Source: Pseudomonas sp. (GTDB taxonomy: Bacteria; Pseudomonadota; Gammaproteobacteria; Pseudomonadales; Pseudomonadaceae). From it: DNA of 64,000 bases. The stretch covers positions 104,659 to 168,658 of the forward strand of contig NZ_JAUYNT010000015.1 in assembly GCF_030698175.1 (NCBI RefSeq), written 5' to 3'. Numbering within the stretch: the first letter of the stretch is position 1; the number at the start of each line of letters is the position of its first letter. The notes below the pieces were generated by a model. The model ran no database searches. It was not told the DNA's origin and saw only the letters and a program-made list of their open reading frames with translations. Shown in pieces: positions 50,965 through 62,070 of the stretch. A program made the translations under genes and the position numbers.

Positions 50965-52638
50965 ATGAGCAAGCCTGAAATCCCAAGCGTTGCACCTGCT
51001 AACTTTCTCCGTCAGATCGTCCAGAGCGACTTGGATGCCGGCAAGCACGCGAAAATCATCACGCGCTTTCCGCCCGAGCCTAATGGTTACCTGCACATTG
51101 GGCACGCCAAGGCGATCTGCGTGAATTTTGGTTTGGCCAAAGAGTTCGGTGGTGATTGCCATCTGCGCTTCGATGACACCAACCCGGCTAAGGAAGATCA
51201 GGAGTACATCGACGCCATCGAAAGCGATGTGAAGTGGCTGGGGTTTGAGTGGTCGGGCGAGGTGCGTTATGCCTCCAATTACTTCGATCAGCTGTACGCC
51301 TGGGCGATTGAATTGATCAAAGCCGGCAAGGCCTATGTCGATGACCTGTCGCCGGACCAGGCCCGTGAATACCGTGGCAACTTGACCGAGCCAGGCAAGA
51401 ACAGCCCGTTCCGTGAGCGCCCGGTGGCCGAGAGCCTCGATCTGTTTGCGCGCATGAAAGCCGGCGAGTTCGCCGATGGCGCCCGTGCATTGCGGGCGAA
51501 GATCGACATGGCCGCGCCGAACATGAATCTGCGCGACCCGATTCTGTATCGCATCCGCCATGCCCATCACCACCAGACCGGTGATAAGTGGTGCATCTAC
51601 CCAAGCTATGACTTCACTCACGGTCAGTCGGATGCCATTGAGGGCATTACCCACTCGATTTGCACCCTAGAGTTCGAGGATCACCGTCCGCTCTACGAAT
51701 GGTTCCTGGCCAACTTGCCGGTGCCGGCGCAGCCGCGTCAGTATGAGTTCGCCCGCCTCAACCTGAACTACACCATCACCAGCAAGCGCAAGCTCAAGCA
51801 GCTGGTCGATGAAAAGCACGTCAGTGGCTGGGACGATCCGCGCATGTCGACGCTGTCCGGCTATCGCCGTCGCGGCTACACCCCGGCATCGATCCGCACC
51901 TTCTGCGACATGGTGGGTGTCAACCGTGCCGGTGGCTTGGTTGATATCGGCATGCTGGAATTCGCCATCCGCGAAGACCTTGATGCCAGCGCCGCGCGGG
52001 CCATGTGCGTGCTCAAACCGCTGAAAGTCGTTATTACTAATTACCCGGAAGATCAGGTCGAGAATCTCGAGCTGGCCCGTCATCCCAAGCAGGATATGGG
52101 TGTGCGTCAGTTGCCGTTCGCCCGCGAGATTTACATCGACGCCGGCGACTTTGAAGAAGTCGCGCCAGCCGGCTACAAACGCTTGGTTCCGGGTGGTGAA
52201 GCGCGTTTGCGCGGCAGCTACGTGATTCGCGCCGATGAGGCGATCAAGGATGCGGCAGGCAATATCGTCGAGCTGCGCTGCTCGTATGACGAAAACACCC
52301 TGGGCAAAAACCCCGAGGGTCGCAAGGTCAAGGGCGTGATTCATTGGGTGCCGGCAGCCGCCAGCATCGAGTGCGAAGTGCGCCTGTATGATCGCCTGTT
52401 CCGTTCGGCACAACCGGAAAAAGCCGAAGACGGCGCCGGCTTTCTTGAAGACATCAATCCGAATTCGCTGCAGGTGCTTACCGGTTGCCGCGCCGAGCCG
52501 TCGCTGGCGCAGGTGCAGCCCGAGGAGCGTTTTCAGTTCGAGCGTGAAGGCTACTTCTGCGTCGATTTGAAAGATTCCAAGCCGGGTAAACCTGTGTTCA
52601 ATCGCACCGTTACTCTGCGTGATTCCTGGGGGCAATGA
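50965..52638 (+). CDS. glnS: Glutaminyl-tRNA synthetase
   Basis: Class I synthetase charging tRNA-Gln, 557 residues from the ATG at 50965 (five bases after AAGGA). HIGH signature [14 protein letters not shown] (near residue 45), [18 protein letters not shown] equivalent [10 protein letters not shown], and the anticodon-binding beta-barrels at the C-terminus ending [12 protein letters not shown]. Family length. Its stop overlaps the cysS start (ATGATG), so glnS and cysS are one operon, as in other Pseudomonas. Confidence 0.97.
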   Translation: MSKPEIPSVAPANFLRQIVQSDLDAGKHAKIITRFPPEPNGYLHIGHAKAICVNFGLAKEFGGDCHLRFDDTNPAKEDQEYIDAIESDVKWLGFEWSGEVRYASNYFDQLYAWAIELIKAGKAYVDDLSPDQAREYRGNLTEPGKNSPFRERPVAESLDLFARMKAGEFADGARALRAKIDMAAPNMNLRDPILYRIRHAHHHQTGDKWCIYPSYDFTHGQSDAIEGITHSICTLEFEDHRPLYEWFLANLPVPAQPRQYEFARLNLNYTITSKRKLKQLVDEKHVSGWDDPRMSTLSGYRRRGYTPASIRTFCDMVGVNRAGGLVDIGMLEFAIREDLDASAARAMCVLKPLKVVITNYPEDQVENLELARHPKQDMGVRQLPFAREIYIDAGDFEEVAPAGYKRLVPGGEARLRGSYVIRADEAIKDAAGNIVELRCSYDENTLGKNPEGRKVKGVIHWVPAAASIECEVRLYDRLFRSAQPEKAEDGAGFLEDINPNSLQVLTGCRAEPSLAQVQPEERFQFEREGYFCVDLKDSKPGKPVFNRTVTLRDSWGQ

Positions 52639-54023
52639 TGGCGCTGTCGATCTACAACACGCTAAGCAAAACCAAGGAAGTATTTACGCCGCTGGAAGGC
52701 AATAAGGTACGCATGTATGTCTGCGGCATGACCGTGTATGACTTCTGCCACCTGGGCCACGGTCGCAGCATGGTGGCCTTCGATGTGATCACCCGCTGGT
52801 TGCGCCACAGCGGCTATGAGCTGACCTATGTGCGCAATATCACCGACATCGACGACAAAATTATCAATCGCGCCAATGACAATGGCGAGGCGTTTGAAGC
52901 ACTGACCGAGCGCATGATTGCCGCGATGCATGAAGATGAGGCGCGGCTGAATATTCTCAAGCCGAATATGGAGCCGCGTGCCACCGAGCATATCGCCGGC
53001 ATGCACTCGATGATTCAGACCCTGATCGACAAGGGTTACGCCTACGCGGCGGGGAATGGCGATGTTTATTACCGGGTCGGCAAGTTTGTCGGCTACGGCA
53101 AGCTGTCGCGTCGGCGCATCGAAGATTTGCGCATCGGTGCGCGTATTGCGCCCGATGAGGCCAAGCAAGATCCGCTGGATTTCGTCCTGTGGAAGGCCGC
53201 CAAGCCGGGCGAGCCGAGCTGGCCGTCGCCTTGGGGTGATGGGCGGCCGGGTTGGCACATCGAGTGCTCGGTGATGTCGACCTGCTGCCTGGGCGATACC
53301 TTCGATATTCATGGCGGCGGCAATGATCTGGAGTTTCCGCACCACGAGAACGAAATCGCGCAAAGCGAGGCAGCTACTGGCAAGCCCTACGCCAAGGCGT
53401 GGCTGCACTGCGGGATGATCACCATCAATGGCGAGAAGATGTCCAAGTCCTCGGGTAACTTCTTCACCATTCGTGAAGTGCTGGAGAAATATCATCCAGA
53501 AGTGGTGCGCTATCTGCTGATTGGCAGTCATTACCGCAGTCCGATTAACTATTCGGAAGACAATCTGCGTGAGGCCAAGGCTGCCCTGGAGCGCTTCTAC
53601 AACGCCCTGAAAGGCCTGCCAGCGGTTGCGCCTGCGGCGGCCGACGATTTTGTCGCGCGCTTTACCGTGGCCATGGATGACGACTTTAATACTGCCGGTG
53701 CTTGCTCGGTGTTGTTCGAGTTGGCGCGCGAAGTGAATCGTCTGCGTGATACTGACCTGCCTGCTGCTGCGGCCCTGGCGGCGCGCTTGAAGTCGCTGGC
53801 GGCGTTGTTGGGTGTGTTGCAGCTTGAGCCGGACGAGTTTTTGCGTGGCGATGTCGGCGGACGGGTTGATGTGCAGGCCATTGAGGCCTTGATCGAGGCT
53901 CGCTTGCTGGCGCGCAGTAACAAAGACTGGGCGGGGTCCGATCAGATCCGTGATCAGTTGGCGGCGCTGGGTGTGGTGCTGGAAGACAGCAAGGGCGTGA
54001 CTAGCTGGCGGTTGGCGGAATAA
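52635..54023 (+). CDS. cysS: Cysteinyl-tRNA synthetase
   Basis: Class I synthetase charging tRNA-Cys, 462 residues. Zn/active site [18 protein letters not shown] (HLGH for HIGH), [20 protein letters not shown] with the Cys/His zinc ligands and KMSKSSGNF as KMSKS. The C-terminal helical anticodon domain ends [23 protein letters not shown] 52635 overlaps the glnS stop; the second ATG 52638 is also possible. The terminator follows at 54042-54065. Confidence 0.97.
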   Translation: MMALSIYNTLSKTKEVFTPLEGNKVRMYVCGMTVYDFCHLGHGRSMVAFDVITRWLRHSGYELTYVRNITDIDDKIINRANDNGEAFEALTERMIAAMHEDEARLNILKPNMEPRATEHIAGMHSMIQTLIDKGYAYAAGNGDVYYRVGKFVGYGKLSRRRIEDLRIGARIAPDEAKQDPLDFVLWKAAKPGEPSWPSPWGDGRPGWHIECSVMSTCCLGDTFDIHGGGNDLEFPHHENEIAQSEAATGKPYAKAWLHCGMITINGEKMSKSSGNFFTIREVLEKYHPEVVRYLLIGSHYRSPINYSEDNLREAKAALERFYNALKGLPAVAPAAADDFVARFTVAMDDDFNTAGACSVLFELAREVNRLRDTDLPAAAALAARLKSLAALLGVLQLEPDEFLRGDVGGRVDVQAIEALIEARLLARSNKDWAGSDQIRDQLAALGVVLEDSKGVTSWRLAE

Positions 54024-54041
54024 TCGTTTGCCAGATTAGAC

Positions 54042-54065
54042 AGGCCGCTTTCGAGCGGCCTTTTT
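54042..54065 (+). terminator. Terminator of glnS-cysS
   Basis: AGGCCGCT-TTCG-AGCGGCCT followed by TTTTT. It closes the glnS-cysS operon. Confidence 0.92.
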
Positions 54066-54470
54066 CTTTTTCGCGGTATGGAGTGGGCCGCGCAGGTTGA
54101 GCGAAGCGATAGTCATCCTTCTTCCGGAAAATCACAGCGGGTTTCCCCGGTATGGGCGATGAACAGTCTTTTTGTCGCCCGGGTTCTACGCAAGCGCGAT
54201 AGACACCCCATACCTTGGCGAGGGTGTGGGGCTTCTTGCTGATCGGGGATTAGTCTGTCGTGCAGCTATCCAGCAACGCCCTGAACATCTGCAACTGCTC
54301 AAGAGCGGTGCGCTGGCGCTGGCTGGGCGCAGGCTTTTGCGGGATCCAGCTGCTGGCGCTGCTGCATGCGAAGGAGGGCGCGCCCCGTGCGCACGGCACA
54401 CCCTGCAAAGGTCATCACAATGGCTTGCAGCGAGTCACTGGGAGTCACTGGGAGTCACTGGGAGTAAGGC
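54066..54470. other. Gene-free segment with tandem repeat
   Basis: About 400 bases without a convincing gene; readings on either strand are low-complexity Ala/Arg-rich. It includes the 10-base tandem repeat at 54432-54465. The pseudogene next to it starts at 54471. Confidence 0.5.
54432..54465. repeat. 10-base tandem repeat
   Basis: About 3.4 copies of GGAGTCACTG (54441-54450 and 54451-54460 exact, one variant before and a partial after). No gene contains it. Probably a slippage-prone microsatellite. Confidence 0.8.
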
Positions 54471-55312
54471 TCAGTTCCATAGCCAGTTCCATATGCCAGG
54501 CAGGCGCGCGTACTGCAGCGGGTCGCTCAGGGTGCGCTGCAAGGCTGCACGTTCGAGGGCCGTGCGCTGGTCATAGAAGGGTTTGGCGTCAGTGGCGAGC
54601 CCGACGTCTACGGCTACATCCAGCAGAATCTGCAGGTACTCCTGCATATGCCGCGCGGTGTATGTGTTGAGGTCATGGAAGGTCACGACCACCGGGATTA
54701 GCTCATCCACCACTGGCATGCGGTCGGTGTGGATCTGTGTCGCTATCAGTGCAAGTTGGTCGCGCAGGTTGCTGCGCCGGCGCAGGCTGCCGTTGATGCC
54801 CCAGGTCTTGCCGTCGCTGGCGCTCAGGTCGGTCAGCAGCAAATGCAGGCCATGCGCCTGGTAGGCGGCAAAGGTGTGCGGGTTGTAGTTCCAGAACGGT
54901 GGCCGGACCAAACGCGGCGGCTTGCCACTGACAGCGCTGAGATTGGCCACGCCATCGCGTAGCGACTGTTCCAGTTCAGCCGGGCTGATGAAGCGGTGAT
55001 TGGAGTGCCTAGGTGTGGCGGTGTGAAAACCCAGCAAGTGACCGTCTTTCTGTTGGCGACGCAGCAATGCCTGCCCTTGAGCGCCGCCGCCAGCGTAAGG
55101 CGCGCGCGTCTGGATAAAGAACAGCGCCTTGATTCCGGGCTGGACGGGGTTGTCTGCCAGGGCGTCGATAATCTGTCGGTCGGGTTGAGCCCCAGGCTGC
55201 TACTCGGGCCGTCGTCGAAGCTAAGCAAAAAGCGTATCGGCGCACTCTCGGGTGATGGCTGGGGAGGCGGCGCGCTGACGCAGGCACTCAACAGAACCAG
55301 GGCCGTTATCGC
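54471..55312 (-). pseudogene. Frameshifted polysaccharide deacetylase
   Basis: Two frames together make one polysaccharide deacetylase. The first (from 55312 in, ending near 55174) holds LVLLSAC and the NodB motif RFLLSFDDGPS; the second (from about 55173 to 54471) continues IDALADNPVQPGIKALFF and then HLLGFHTATPRHSNHRF, RPPFWNYNPHTFAAY and a C-terminal half to 54471. The join reads ACCGACAGATT where ACCGAC-CAGATT would be in frame; one base C seems to be missing. The first frame also lacks a start codon before a TGA at 55313-55315, so the gene looks doubly damaged. A sequencing error at one site is the alternative. The Asp-Asp and His motifs are intact in the separate frames. Confidence 0.75.
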
Positions 55313-55672
55313 TCAGCCCCATGTACGTAGCTTTCGTGGGGCTCGGCAAAATGATGCCAATGCTCGTAAAGCGGCGACTGTAGGGCACAATGGGAAACTC
55401 ATCGGGTTGTTTGACTCGTGAAGGCCGGGGGCGAAGGGTACAGTAGCCGGGGTGGTTCGGGGCTTTACTGTGGATGCCGGCAAGTGCCGGCTAACGGCGC
55501 GAGATGGAGAGTGAGCAAACGGCGCTGCTCGATTGTTGGCGGTTTTGCTTGTTTCGATCGGTTTTGGCGATTATCAGTTAAATTCGTCCACTATTCGCCG
55601 CAATAACTCGCCTGTTTTCGGTGTTGAGCCTGTGGCAACGTTGCCGTGCAAAGGGCGATCGATGACAGCGTT
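55313..55672. other. Gene-free segment upstream of the deacetylase remnant
   Basis: 360 bases between the damaged deacetylase and the AcoR-like stop. I see no gene, RNA or clear hairpin on either strand. Confidence 0.5.
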
Positions 55673-57529
55673 TTAAAGCTTCAGCCCCTGCTCCCTCAAC
55701 CGCTTATACAACGTGTTGCGGCTCACGCCTAAGCGCCTTGCCAGGTGCGAAATATTGCCGCCGCAGGCCTGAAACTGGCTGGCCAGGTCATCATCATCGG
55801 CGGCCAATAACCCCGGTTGCTCACTTGCCGATGTCCCCTCATCGATTTCCTGCAAATCGGCAAAAAAATCATCCGGCAGATGCTCCGATCGAATCGGCTG
55901 GTCATCGGCCATGGCCAGGGCGATTTGCAGCACGCTGCTGAGTTGGCGCAGGTTGCCCGGCCAGGGGTGGCGCTCGAATAGTTCCATCACCTCTGGGCTG
56001 GGCCTGGCCCATTGCTGGGGTTCGCGGTGGTATTCCCAGATGCGTTGCACCATGGCGGCTTTGTCGGTGCGTTCGCGCAGCGGTGGCAGCTCCAGGTTGA
56101 GGCCGCTGATGCGGTAGTAGAGGTCTTGGCGGAACAGGCCGGTGTCGACGTCCTGGCGCAGCGAGCGGTTGGTGGCGGAGATCAGGCGGATGTCCACCGG
56201 GTAGAGCTCGCTGCTGCCCAGCGGTTGCACGCAGCGTTCTTGCAATACCCTGAGCAAGCGGGCTTGCACCCGCAGTGGCATGTCGCCGATTTCATCGAGA
56301 AACAGGGTGCCTAGATGGGCCTTGCGGATCAGGCCGACGCTGCCTTTCTGGTTGGCGCCGGTGAAGGCGCCTTTTTCGTAGCCAAACAGTTCGGATTCCA
56401 CCAGCTCGGCGGGAATGGCCGCGCAATTGACCGCGATCAACGCGTGCTTGACGCGGGAGCTGGCGTGGTGCAGGGCTTTGACGAAAACTTCCTTACCGAC
56501 GCCGGTTTCGCCATGCACCAGGATCGGGATGTCTTTTTCCAGCAGGCGTTCGGCCTGGCGTACGGCTTTATCGACGCGTGGGTCGCCGAGGTTGATCGAG
56601 GCCAGGGTAAAGCCTTTGCTGCTGTCTTCAGGGTCGATGGGCTGACGGAAATCCCTGGCCTGGATCGGCGCAGGTTGCTGCGGGCGTTTGACCTGAGCGT
56701 GAAAGCGAAAACGCCCGCCGGCGCGCAGGCTGAAGGGCTGGGCTTCGGGCTGATTGAGCAGGTGGCGCAGCGGCACGTCGAACAGGCTTTCGATATTCAC
56801 CCGCGCCAGACTGACGCCGAGCAGGCTGTCGGCGCGGCGGTTGGCCGATACCACCTGACCTTGCTCATCGAAGATCAACAGCCCGGCCCAGGGGCTTTCC
56901 AGGTTGTCCAGGCTGGTATTGAACGTCAGTTGAAAGTAGCGCTGCTGGAACAGGTTGAGGATCAGGCGGTTTTCCACCGACTGGCTCATCATCTTGACCA
57001 TGCCCAGGGTATGGGCGGGCGGCAGGTAGCTGTCGCTGGAAACGTCCAGTACCGCAATCATTTGCCGTTGCTCGTCGAAAATCGGCGAGGCCGAGCCGGT
57101 CATGAAACGGTTGACCTTGAGGAAGTGCTCATCGTGCTGGATATGCACCGGTTGCGCGCAGTTCAAGGCGGTGCCTATGGCATTGGTGCCGGTGTAGCGC
57201 TCCAGCCAGCTGGCCCCGGCGACGAAGCCGGGTGCGCGGCTGGGCTCGATAAAGCGCTGGTCGCCCCAGGACTGCAGCACCTGACCCTGGTTGTCGGCGA
57301 GCATGATCAGGCAATTGGAATTGGCCAGAATGTTGCCGTAGTAGGGCAGCACTTCTTTATGGGTGGTGTGCACCAGGGCGTGCTGACTTTCCAGCAGGGC
57401 AGAGACTTCGCCGGGGCTGGGCTGAGTGAAGATGGGCGTGCTCTGGTGGGTCAGGCCGAAGTCGCGGCAACGCGACCAGGAGTCCTGAATGATGGTCTTG
57501 TGGGGCAGGACACTGGCAGCTTCAGCCAT
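55673..57529 (-). CDS. Sigma-54-dependent activator, AcoR-type
   Basis: 618-residue enhancer-binding protein. It has an N-terminal GAF-type sensor (about 60-190, with SWLERYTGTNAIGTALN and SASPIFDEQRQMIAVLDVS), a PAS-like segment (about 215-270), then the AAA+ domain with Walker A GETGVGKEVF, the sigma-54 contact loop GAFTGA in EKGAFTGANQKG, and Walker B TLFLDEIGDMPLR. The C-terminal Fis-type helix-turn-helix ends HLARRLGVSRNTLYKRLREQGL. Divergent from the glp operon, 276 bases apart, with a sigma-54 promoter and TGTTCA repeats in the spacer, so it very likely activates the glycerol transporter. Ligand unknown; glycerol or a metabolite is the obvious guess. Confidence 0.9.
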   Translation of the reverse strand: MAEAASVLPHKTIIQDSWSRCRDFGLTHQSTPIFTQPSPGEVSALLESQHALVHTTHKEVLPYYGNILANSNCLIMLADNQGQVLQSWGDQRFIEPSRAPGFVAGASWLERYTGTNAIGTALNCAQPVHIQHDEHFLKVNRFMTGSASPIFDEQRQMIAVLDVSSDSYLPPAHTLGMVKMMSQSVENRLILNLFQQRYFQLTFNTSLDNLESPWAGLLIFDEQGQVVSANRRADSLLGVSLARVNIESLFDVPLRHLLNQPEAQPFSLRAGGRFRFHAQVKRPQQPAPIQARDFRQPIDPEDSSKGFTLASINLGDPRVDKAVRQAERLLEKDIPILVHGETGVGKEVFVKALHHASSRVKHALIAVNCAAIPAELVESELFGYEKGAFTGANQKGSVGLIRKAHLGTLFLDEIGDMPLRVQARLLRVLQERCVQPLGSSELYPVDIRLISATNRSLRQDVDTGLFRQDLYYRISGLNLELPPLRERTDKAAMVQRIWEYHREPQQWARPSPEVMELFERHPWPGNLRQLSSVLQIALAMADDQPIRSEHLPDDFFADLQEIDEGTSASEQPGLLAADDDDLASQFQACGGNISHLARRLGVSRNTLYKRLREQGLKL

Positions 57530-57605
57530 GATGAAAGTCTCGCAGTGGGTCTTGTTTTTATCGGGTTTCGGTCTGCGCCGAGGTGCCCCCAGTGTCGCCT
57601 ATGGC

Positions 57606-57665
57606 TGTTCAAAGTCAACGCTTCGACTGTTCAAGTGTTCAATATCGACTGTTCAAAACTGTTCA
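57606..57665. promoter_or_regulatory. Five TGTTCA repeats, candidate activator sites
   Basis: TGTTCA occurs at 57606, 57628, 57636, 57650 and 57660, all in the same orientation, 77-151 bases upstream of the sigma-54 promoter at 57742. This cluster looks like an upstream activating sequence for the AcoR-type activator. Confidence 0.6.
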
Positions 57666-57741
57666 CCTGGAAAAATGTTACCCGCGACAATATTCAGATA
57701 AGCCTATGTAAAACAATCACATATATGACTTTGTAGACGCT

Positions 57742-57757
57742 TGGCACGGAACTCGCT
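57742..57757 (+). promoter_or_regulatory. Sigma-54 promoter of the glp operon
   Basis: TGGCACGGAACTCGCT against consensus TGGCACG-N4-TTGCW, one mismatch at the -12 box (TCGC); GG and GC correctly spaced. It lies 64-49 bases before the glpS start. Confidence 0.7.
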
Positions 57758-57805
57758 TTGTCACTGGGCAGCTAGAACGCAAATAACAAGAAAATAGGAC
57801 GGCCC

Positions 57806-58900
57806 ATGTCACTTACGCTTGAGAATGTCACGCGTATCGTCGATCAGCAGGTGCACATCGACGATGTAAGCCTGAGCTTCGAACCCGGTTCTTTCAATGT
57901 GTTGCTAGGCCGCACCCTGTCCGGCAAGACCAGCCTGATGCGTTTGATGGCGGGCCTGGACAAGCCAAGCAGCGGGCGCATCCTGATGAATGGCGCGGAC
58001 ATGACCAATGTCTCGGTGCGCCAGCGCAACGTGTCGATGGTCTACCAGCAGTTCATCAATTACCCGACCCTGACGGTGTTCGAGAATATCGCCTCGCCGC
58101 TGCGCCAAGCCGGGGTGAGCAAAGCCGAGATTCTCGAAAAAGTGCATGCCACGGCGAAGATGCTGCGCATCGAGGCCTTGCTCCAGCGCCACCCGCTGGA
58201 ACTGTCCGGCGGCCAGCAGCAGCGTACGGCCATGGCTCGCGCCTTGGTCAAGGATGCTTCGCTGATTCTGTTCGACGAACCGCTGGTCAACCTCGACTAC
58301 AAGCTGCGCGAAGAGCTGCGCCAGGAGATGCGTGAGCTGTTCGAAGCGCGGCATACCATCGCCATCTATGCCACCACCGAACCGAACGAGGCACTGGCCC
58401 TGGGCGGCACCACCACCATCCTGCATGAGGGGCGGGTGGTGCAGAGCGGCAAGGCCGCCGAGGTCTACCATCAGCCGCAGAATGTGCTGGCCGCCGAGCT
58501 GTTCTCGGAGCCGGCGATCAACCTGATGCCGGGGCGTATCAGTGGCACCGAAGTGAGCTTCGCCGGCGCCGTGCATTTTCCGCTCAACTCCGATTTGCAA
58601 AGCATCGCCGAAGGCGAGTACCGCTTCGGTGTGCGGCCCAGCCATATCGGCCTGGTGCCGTCCAACGACGACGATCTGGAGTTGGCCGTGACCGTCGAGC
58701 TGGCGGAAATCAGCGGCTCGGAAACTTTCCTGCATGTGCGCAATGAGCAGTTCGTGCTGGTGCTTCATCTGCCGGGCGTACACGAGTACGCCGTCGATAC
58801 GCCGATCCTCATCTATATCCCGACCCATAAACTGTTTGTCTTCGAGGCCAATGGCCGGTTGATCCAGGCGCCGAGCCGCCGTTTAGCGAGGACTGCCTGA
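57806..58900 (+). CDS. glpS: Glycerol ABC transporter ATP-binding protein 1
   Basis: First ATPase of the GlpVSTPQ-type glycerol uptake system, 364 residues. Walker A GRTLSGKTSLMR, signature LSGGQQQRTAMARAL, Walker B LILFDEPLVNLD and the H-loop TTEPNEALALGGTT; then a TOBE-type C-terminal domain (after about 235) for regulation. AGGA precedes the ATG. One-base overlap with the next gene. The operon order glpS-T-P-Q-DUF2160-V matches the Rhizobium glycerol transporter and homologues in Pseudomonas. Confidence 0.88.
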   Translation: MSLTLENVTRIVDQQVHIDDVSLSFEPGSFNVLLGRTLSGKTSLMRLMAGLDKPSSGRILMNGADMTNVSVRQRNVSMVYQQFINYPTLTVFENIASPLRQAGVSKAEILEKVHATAKMLRIEALLQRHPLELSGGQQQRTAMARALVKDASLILFDEPLVNLDYKLREELRQEMRELFEARHTIAIYATTEPNEALALGGTTTILHEGRVVQSGKAAEVYHQPQNVLAAELFSEPAINLMPGRISGTEVSFAGAVHFPLNSDLQSIAEGEYRFGVRPSHIGLVPSNDDDLELAVTVELAEISGSETFLHVRNEQFVLVLHLPGVHEYAVDTPILIYIPTHKLFVFEANGRLIQAPSRRLARTA

Positions 58901-60029
58901 TGGCTGAGATACGTTTGCACAACCTCGCCCATAGCTACAGCCACGAGCCCAAGAGTGCGGTTGACTATGCGATCCGCGAGATGAACCATGTCTGGGCGCA
59001 GGGCGGTGCTTATGCCTTGCTCGGGCCGTCCGGCTGCGGCAAGTCGACCCTGCTCAATATCATCTCCGGTTTGCTCAGCCCCTCCCGCGGCGAGGTGCAG
59101 TTCGACGGCAAGGTGGTCAACCATCTGCATCCCGAGCAGCGCAATATCGCCCAGGTTTTCCAGTTTCCGGTGGTTTACGACACCATGACGGTGTTCGACA
59201 ACCTGGCGTTTCCGCTGCGCAACCAGGGCATGGCCGAGGCCAGGATCCTGGCCAAGGTCAACGAGATCGCCGAGGTGCTGGAGCTGCATCCACTGTTGCA
59301 CAAGCGAGCCAGCAACCTCACCGCCGACGAGAAGCAGAAGGTCTCGATGGGCCGCGGTCTGGTGCGTGACGATGTGTCGGCGATCCTGTTCGACGAGCCG
59401 CTGACGGTGATCGACCCGCACCTGAAGTGGAAGCTGCGGCGCAAGCTCAAGCAGATCCACGAGCAGTTCAATATCACCATGGTCTACGTCACCCACGATC
59501 AGCTGGAGGCCTCGACCTTCGCCGACAAGATCGCGGTGATGTACGGCGGCCAGATCGTCCAGTTCGGCACCCCACGCGAGCTGTTCGAGCGGCCCAGCCA
59601 CACCTTCGTCGGCTACTTCATCGGCAGCCCGGGGATGAACCTGATCGAGGTCAGTCGTTGCGCGGGCGGGGTGCGTTTCGCCGATACCGTGCTGCCGCTG
59701 TCGCCGGCACTCAACCAGCGCCTGGATGAGCTGCAGTGGACGTCCCTGAAAGTCGGCATCCGCCCCGAGTTCGTCCACGTCTGGGAAGGCCCCAACGAGG
59801 ACGCCCTGTGCGGCGAGGTGGCGCACCTCGAAGACCTGGGTACCTACAAGATCCTCACCCTGCGCCTGGACGGGCAACTGCTTAAAGTGCGTCTGCAGGA
59901 GGACCAGCCGGTGCCGCAACAGCAGGTCTATCTGAGTTTTCCGGCGCAGTGGCTGATGCTTTATGCCGACGAATACCTGGTGCAAGAGCTGCCAACGCAA
60001 GCTCGGTCGCAATCAGTGGAGGTGCAGCC

Positions 60030-60033
<4 letters not shown>
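58900..60033 (+). CDS. glpT: Glycerol ABC transporter ATP-binding protein 2 (degenerate signature)
   Basis: Second ATPase of the glycerol transporter, 377 residues (not the MFS glycerol-phosphate transporter of the same name). Walker A GPSGCGKSTLLN and Walker B AILFDEPLTVIDP are intact, but the ABC signature reads NLTADEKQKVSMG instead of LSGGQ, so one of the two composite sites of the heterodimer is non-canonical. The H-loop VYVTHDQLEAST is present, and there is a TOBE-type C-terminus. It starts in the last codon of glpS and ends overlapping glpP as ATGA. Confidence 0.86.
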
Positions 60034-60893
<860 letters not shown>

Positions 60894-60901
60894 GGCCGAC
60901 C

Positions 60902-61702
60902 ATGACCCTACGTAAAAAAGTGGTGCTGGGGCTGTATATCCTGTTCCTGCTGGTGCCCATCTATTGGCTGCTGAACATGTCGTTCAAGAGCAACACCGAG
61001 ATTCTCGGTGGCCTGAGCATGTGGCCGCACAGCTTCACCCTGGCCAACTACAAGGTGATCTTCACCGACCCCAGTTGGTATGAGGGCTACCTTAACTCGC
61101 TGTACTACGTGACCTTGAATACGCTGATCTCCCTGACGGTGGCGCTGCCGGCGGCTTATGCCTTCTCGCGCTACCGTTTCCTCGGCGATAAACACCTGTT
61201 CTTCTGGCTGTTGACCAACCGTATGGCGCCGCCGGCGGTGTTTTTGCTGCCGTTTTTCCAGCTGTATTCCTCGATCGGTCTGTTCGACACCCATATCGCC
61301 GTGGCCCTGGCTCACTGCCTGTTCAACGTGCCGTTGGCGGTGTGGATTCTCGAAGGTTTTATGTCCGGTGTGCCGAAGGAAATCGATGAAACCGCCTATA
61401 TCGACGGTTACAACTTTCCGAAATTCTTCGTGAAGATCTTTATCCCGCTGATTGGCTCGGGCATCGGCGTCACGGCGTTTTTCTGCTTTATGTTCTCTTG
61501 GGTCGAGCTGCTTTTGGCGCGCACCCTGACTTCGGTGAACGCCAAGCCGATTGCCGCGGTGATGACCCGTACCGTATCGGCTTCGGGTATCGATTGGGGC
61601 GTACTGGCGGCTGCCGGGGTGTTGACCATCCTGCCGGGCATGCTGGTGATCTGGTTCGTGCGTAACCATGTGGCCAAGGGCTTTGCCCTGGGCCGGGTCT
61701 AA
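60902..61702 (+). CDS. glpQ: Glycerol ABC transporter permease 2
   Basis: Second permease, 266 residues; MalG-type pattern with the EAA loop in EGFMSGVPKEIDETAYIDGYN and six helices. ATG at 60902, eight bases after glpP. Partner of GlpP. Confidence 0.88.
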   Translation: MTLRKKVVLGLYILFLLVPIYWLLNMSFKSNTEILGGLSMWPHSFTLANYKVIFTDPSWYEGYLNSLYYVTLNTLISLTVALPAAYAFSRYRFLGDKHLFFWLLTNRMAPPAVFLLPFFQLYSSIGLFDTHIAVALAHCLFNVPLAVWILEGFMSGVPKEIDETAYIDGYNFPKFFVKIFIPLIGSGIGVTAFFCFMFSWVELLLARTLTSVNAKPIAAVMTRTVSASGIDWGVLAAAGVLTILPGMLVIWFVRNHVAKGFALGRV

Positions 61703-61714
61703 GGAGCAAAAATT

Positions 61715-61987
61715 ATGGATTGGATGGCTTGGACTCTGCCCACCGCATTGTTCTTCGGCACTATCGCCGCGATTCTGGCAGGCATGACGGCGTGGGAACT
61801 GCGCTCCCCTTGTATTGAGCGCAAAGGCTTCTTGCCGATCAGCACCACCCGTGGTGATCGGCTGTTTATCGGTTTGCTGGGAAGCGCCTACCTGCATCTG
61901 CTGGTGGTGGGCGCGACCGATTGGAGTGTGTGGATAGCCTCGGTGCTGTCCTTATTCTTGCTGTTTGCAGTGATGCGTTGGGGCTAA
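61715..61987 (+). CDS. DUF2160 small membrane protein
   Basis: 90-residue protein with three hydrophobic segments. It lies between glpQ and glpV as in related glycerol transporter operons, so a role in the transporter is likely but not shown. AAGGAG precedes the ATG by eight bases. The family name is DUF2160. Confidence 0.82.
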   Translation: MDWMAWTLPTALFFGTIAAILAGMTAWELRSPCIERKGFLPISTTRGDRLFIGLLGSAYLHLLVVGATDWSVWIASVLSLFLLFAVMRWG

Positions 61988-62070
61988 GCCGGGTTGCTGT
62001 CGGTCACGACCGCTGGACTCGTGACCTGCAACCGACTTACCTCGCCCAAAAACCTGAGATGGAGGTCTCT

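Noticed and set aside
56315..57736. Plus-strand frame of 473 codons opposite the AcoR-type gene
   Set aside because: No motif, and the minus-strand protein has all GAF/AAA/HTH elements in order. It would also run through the activator sites.
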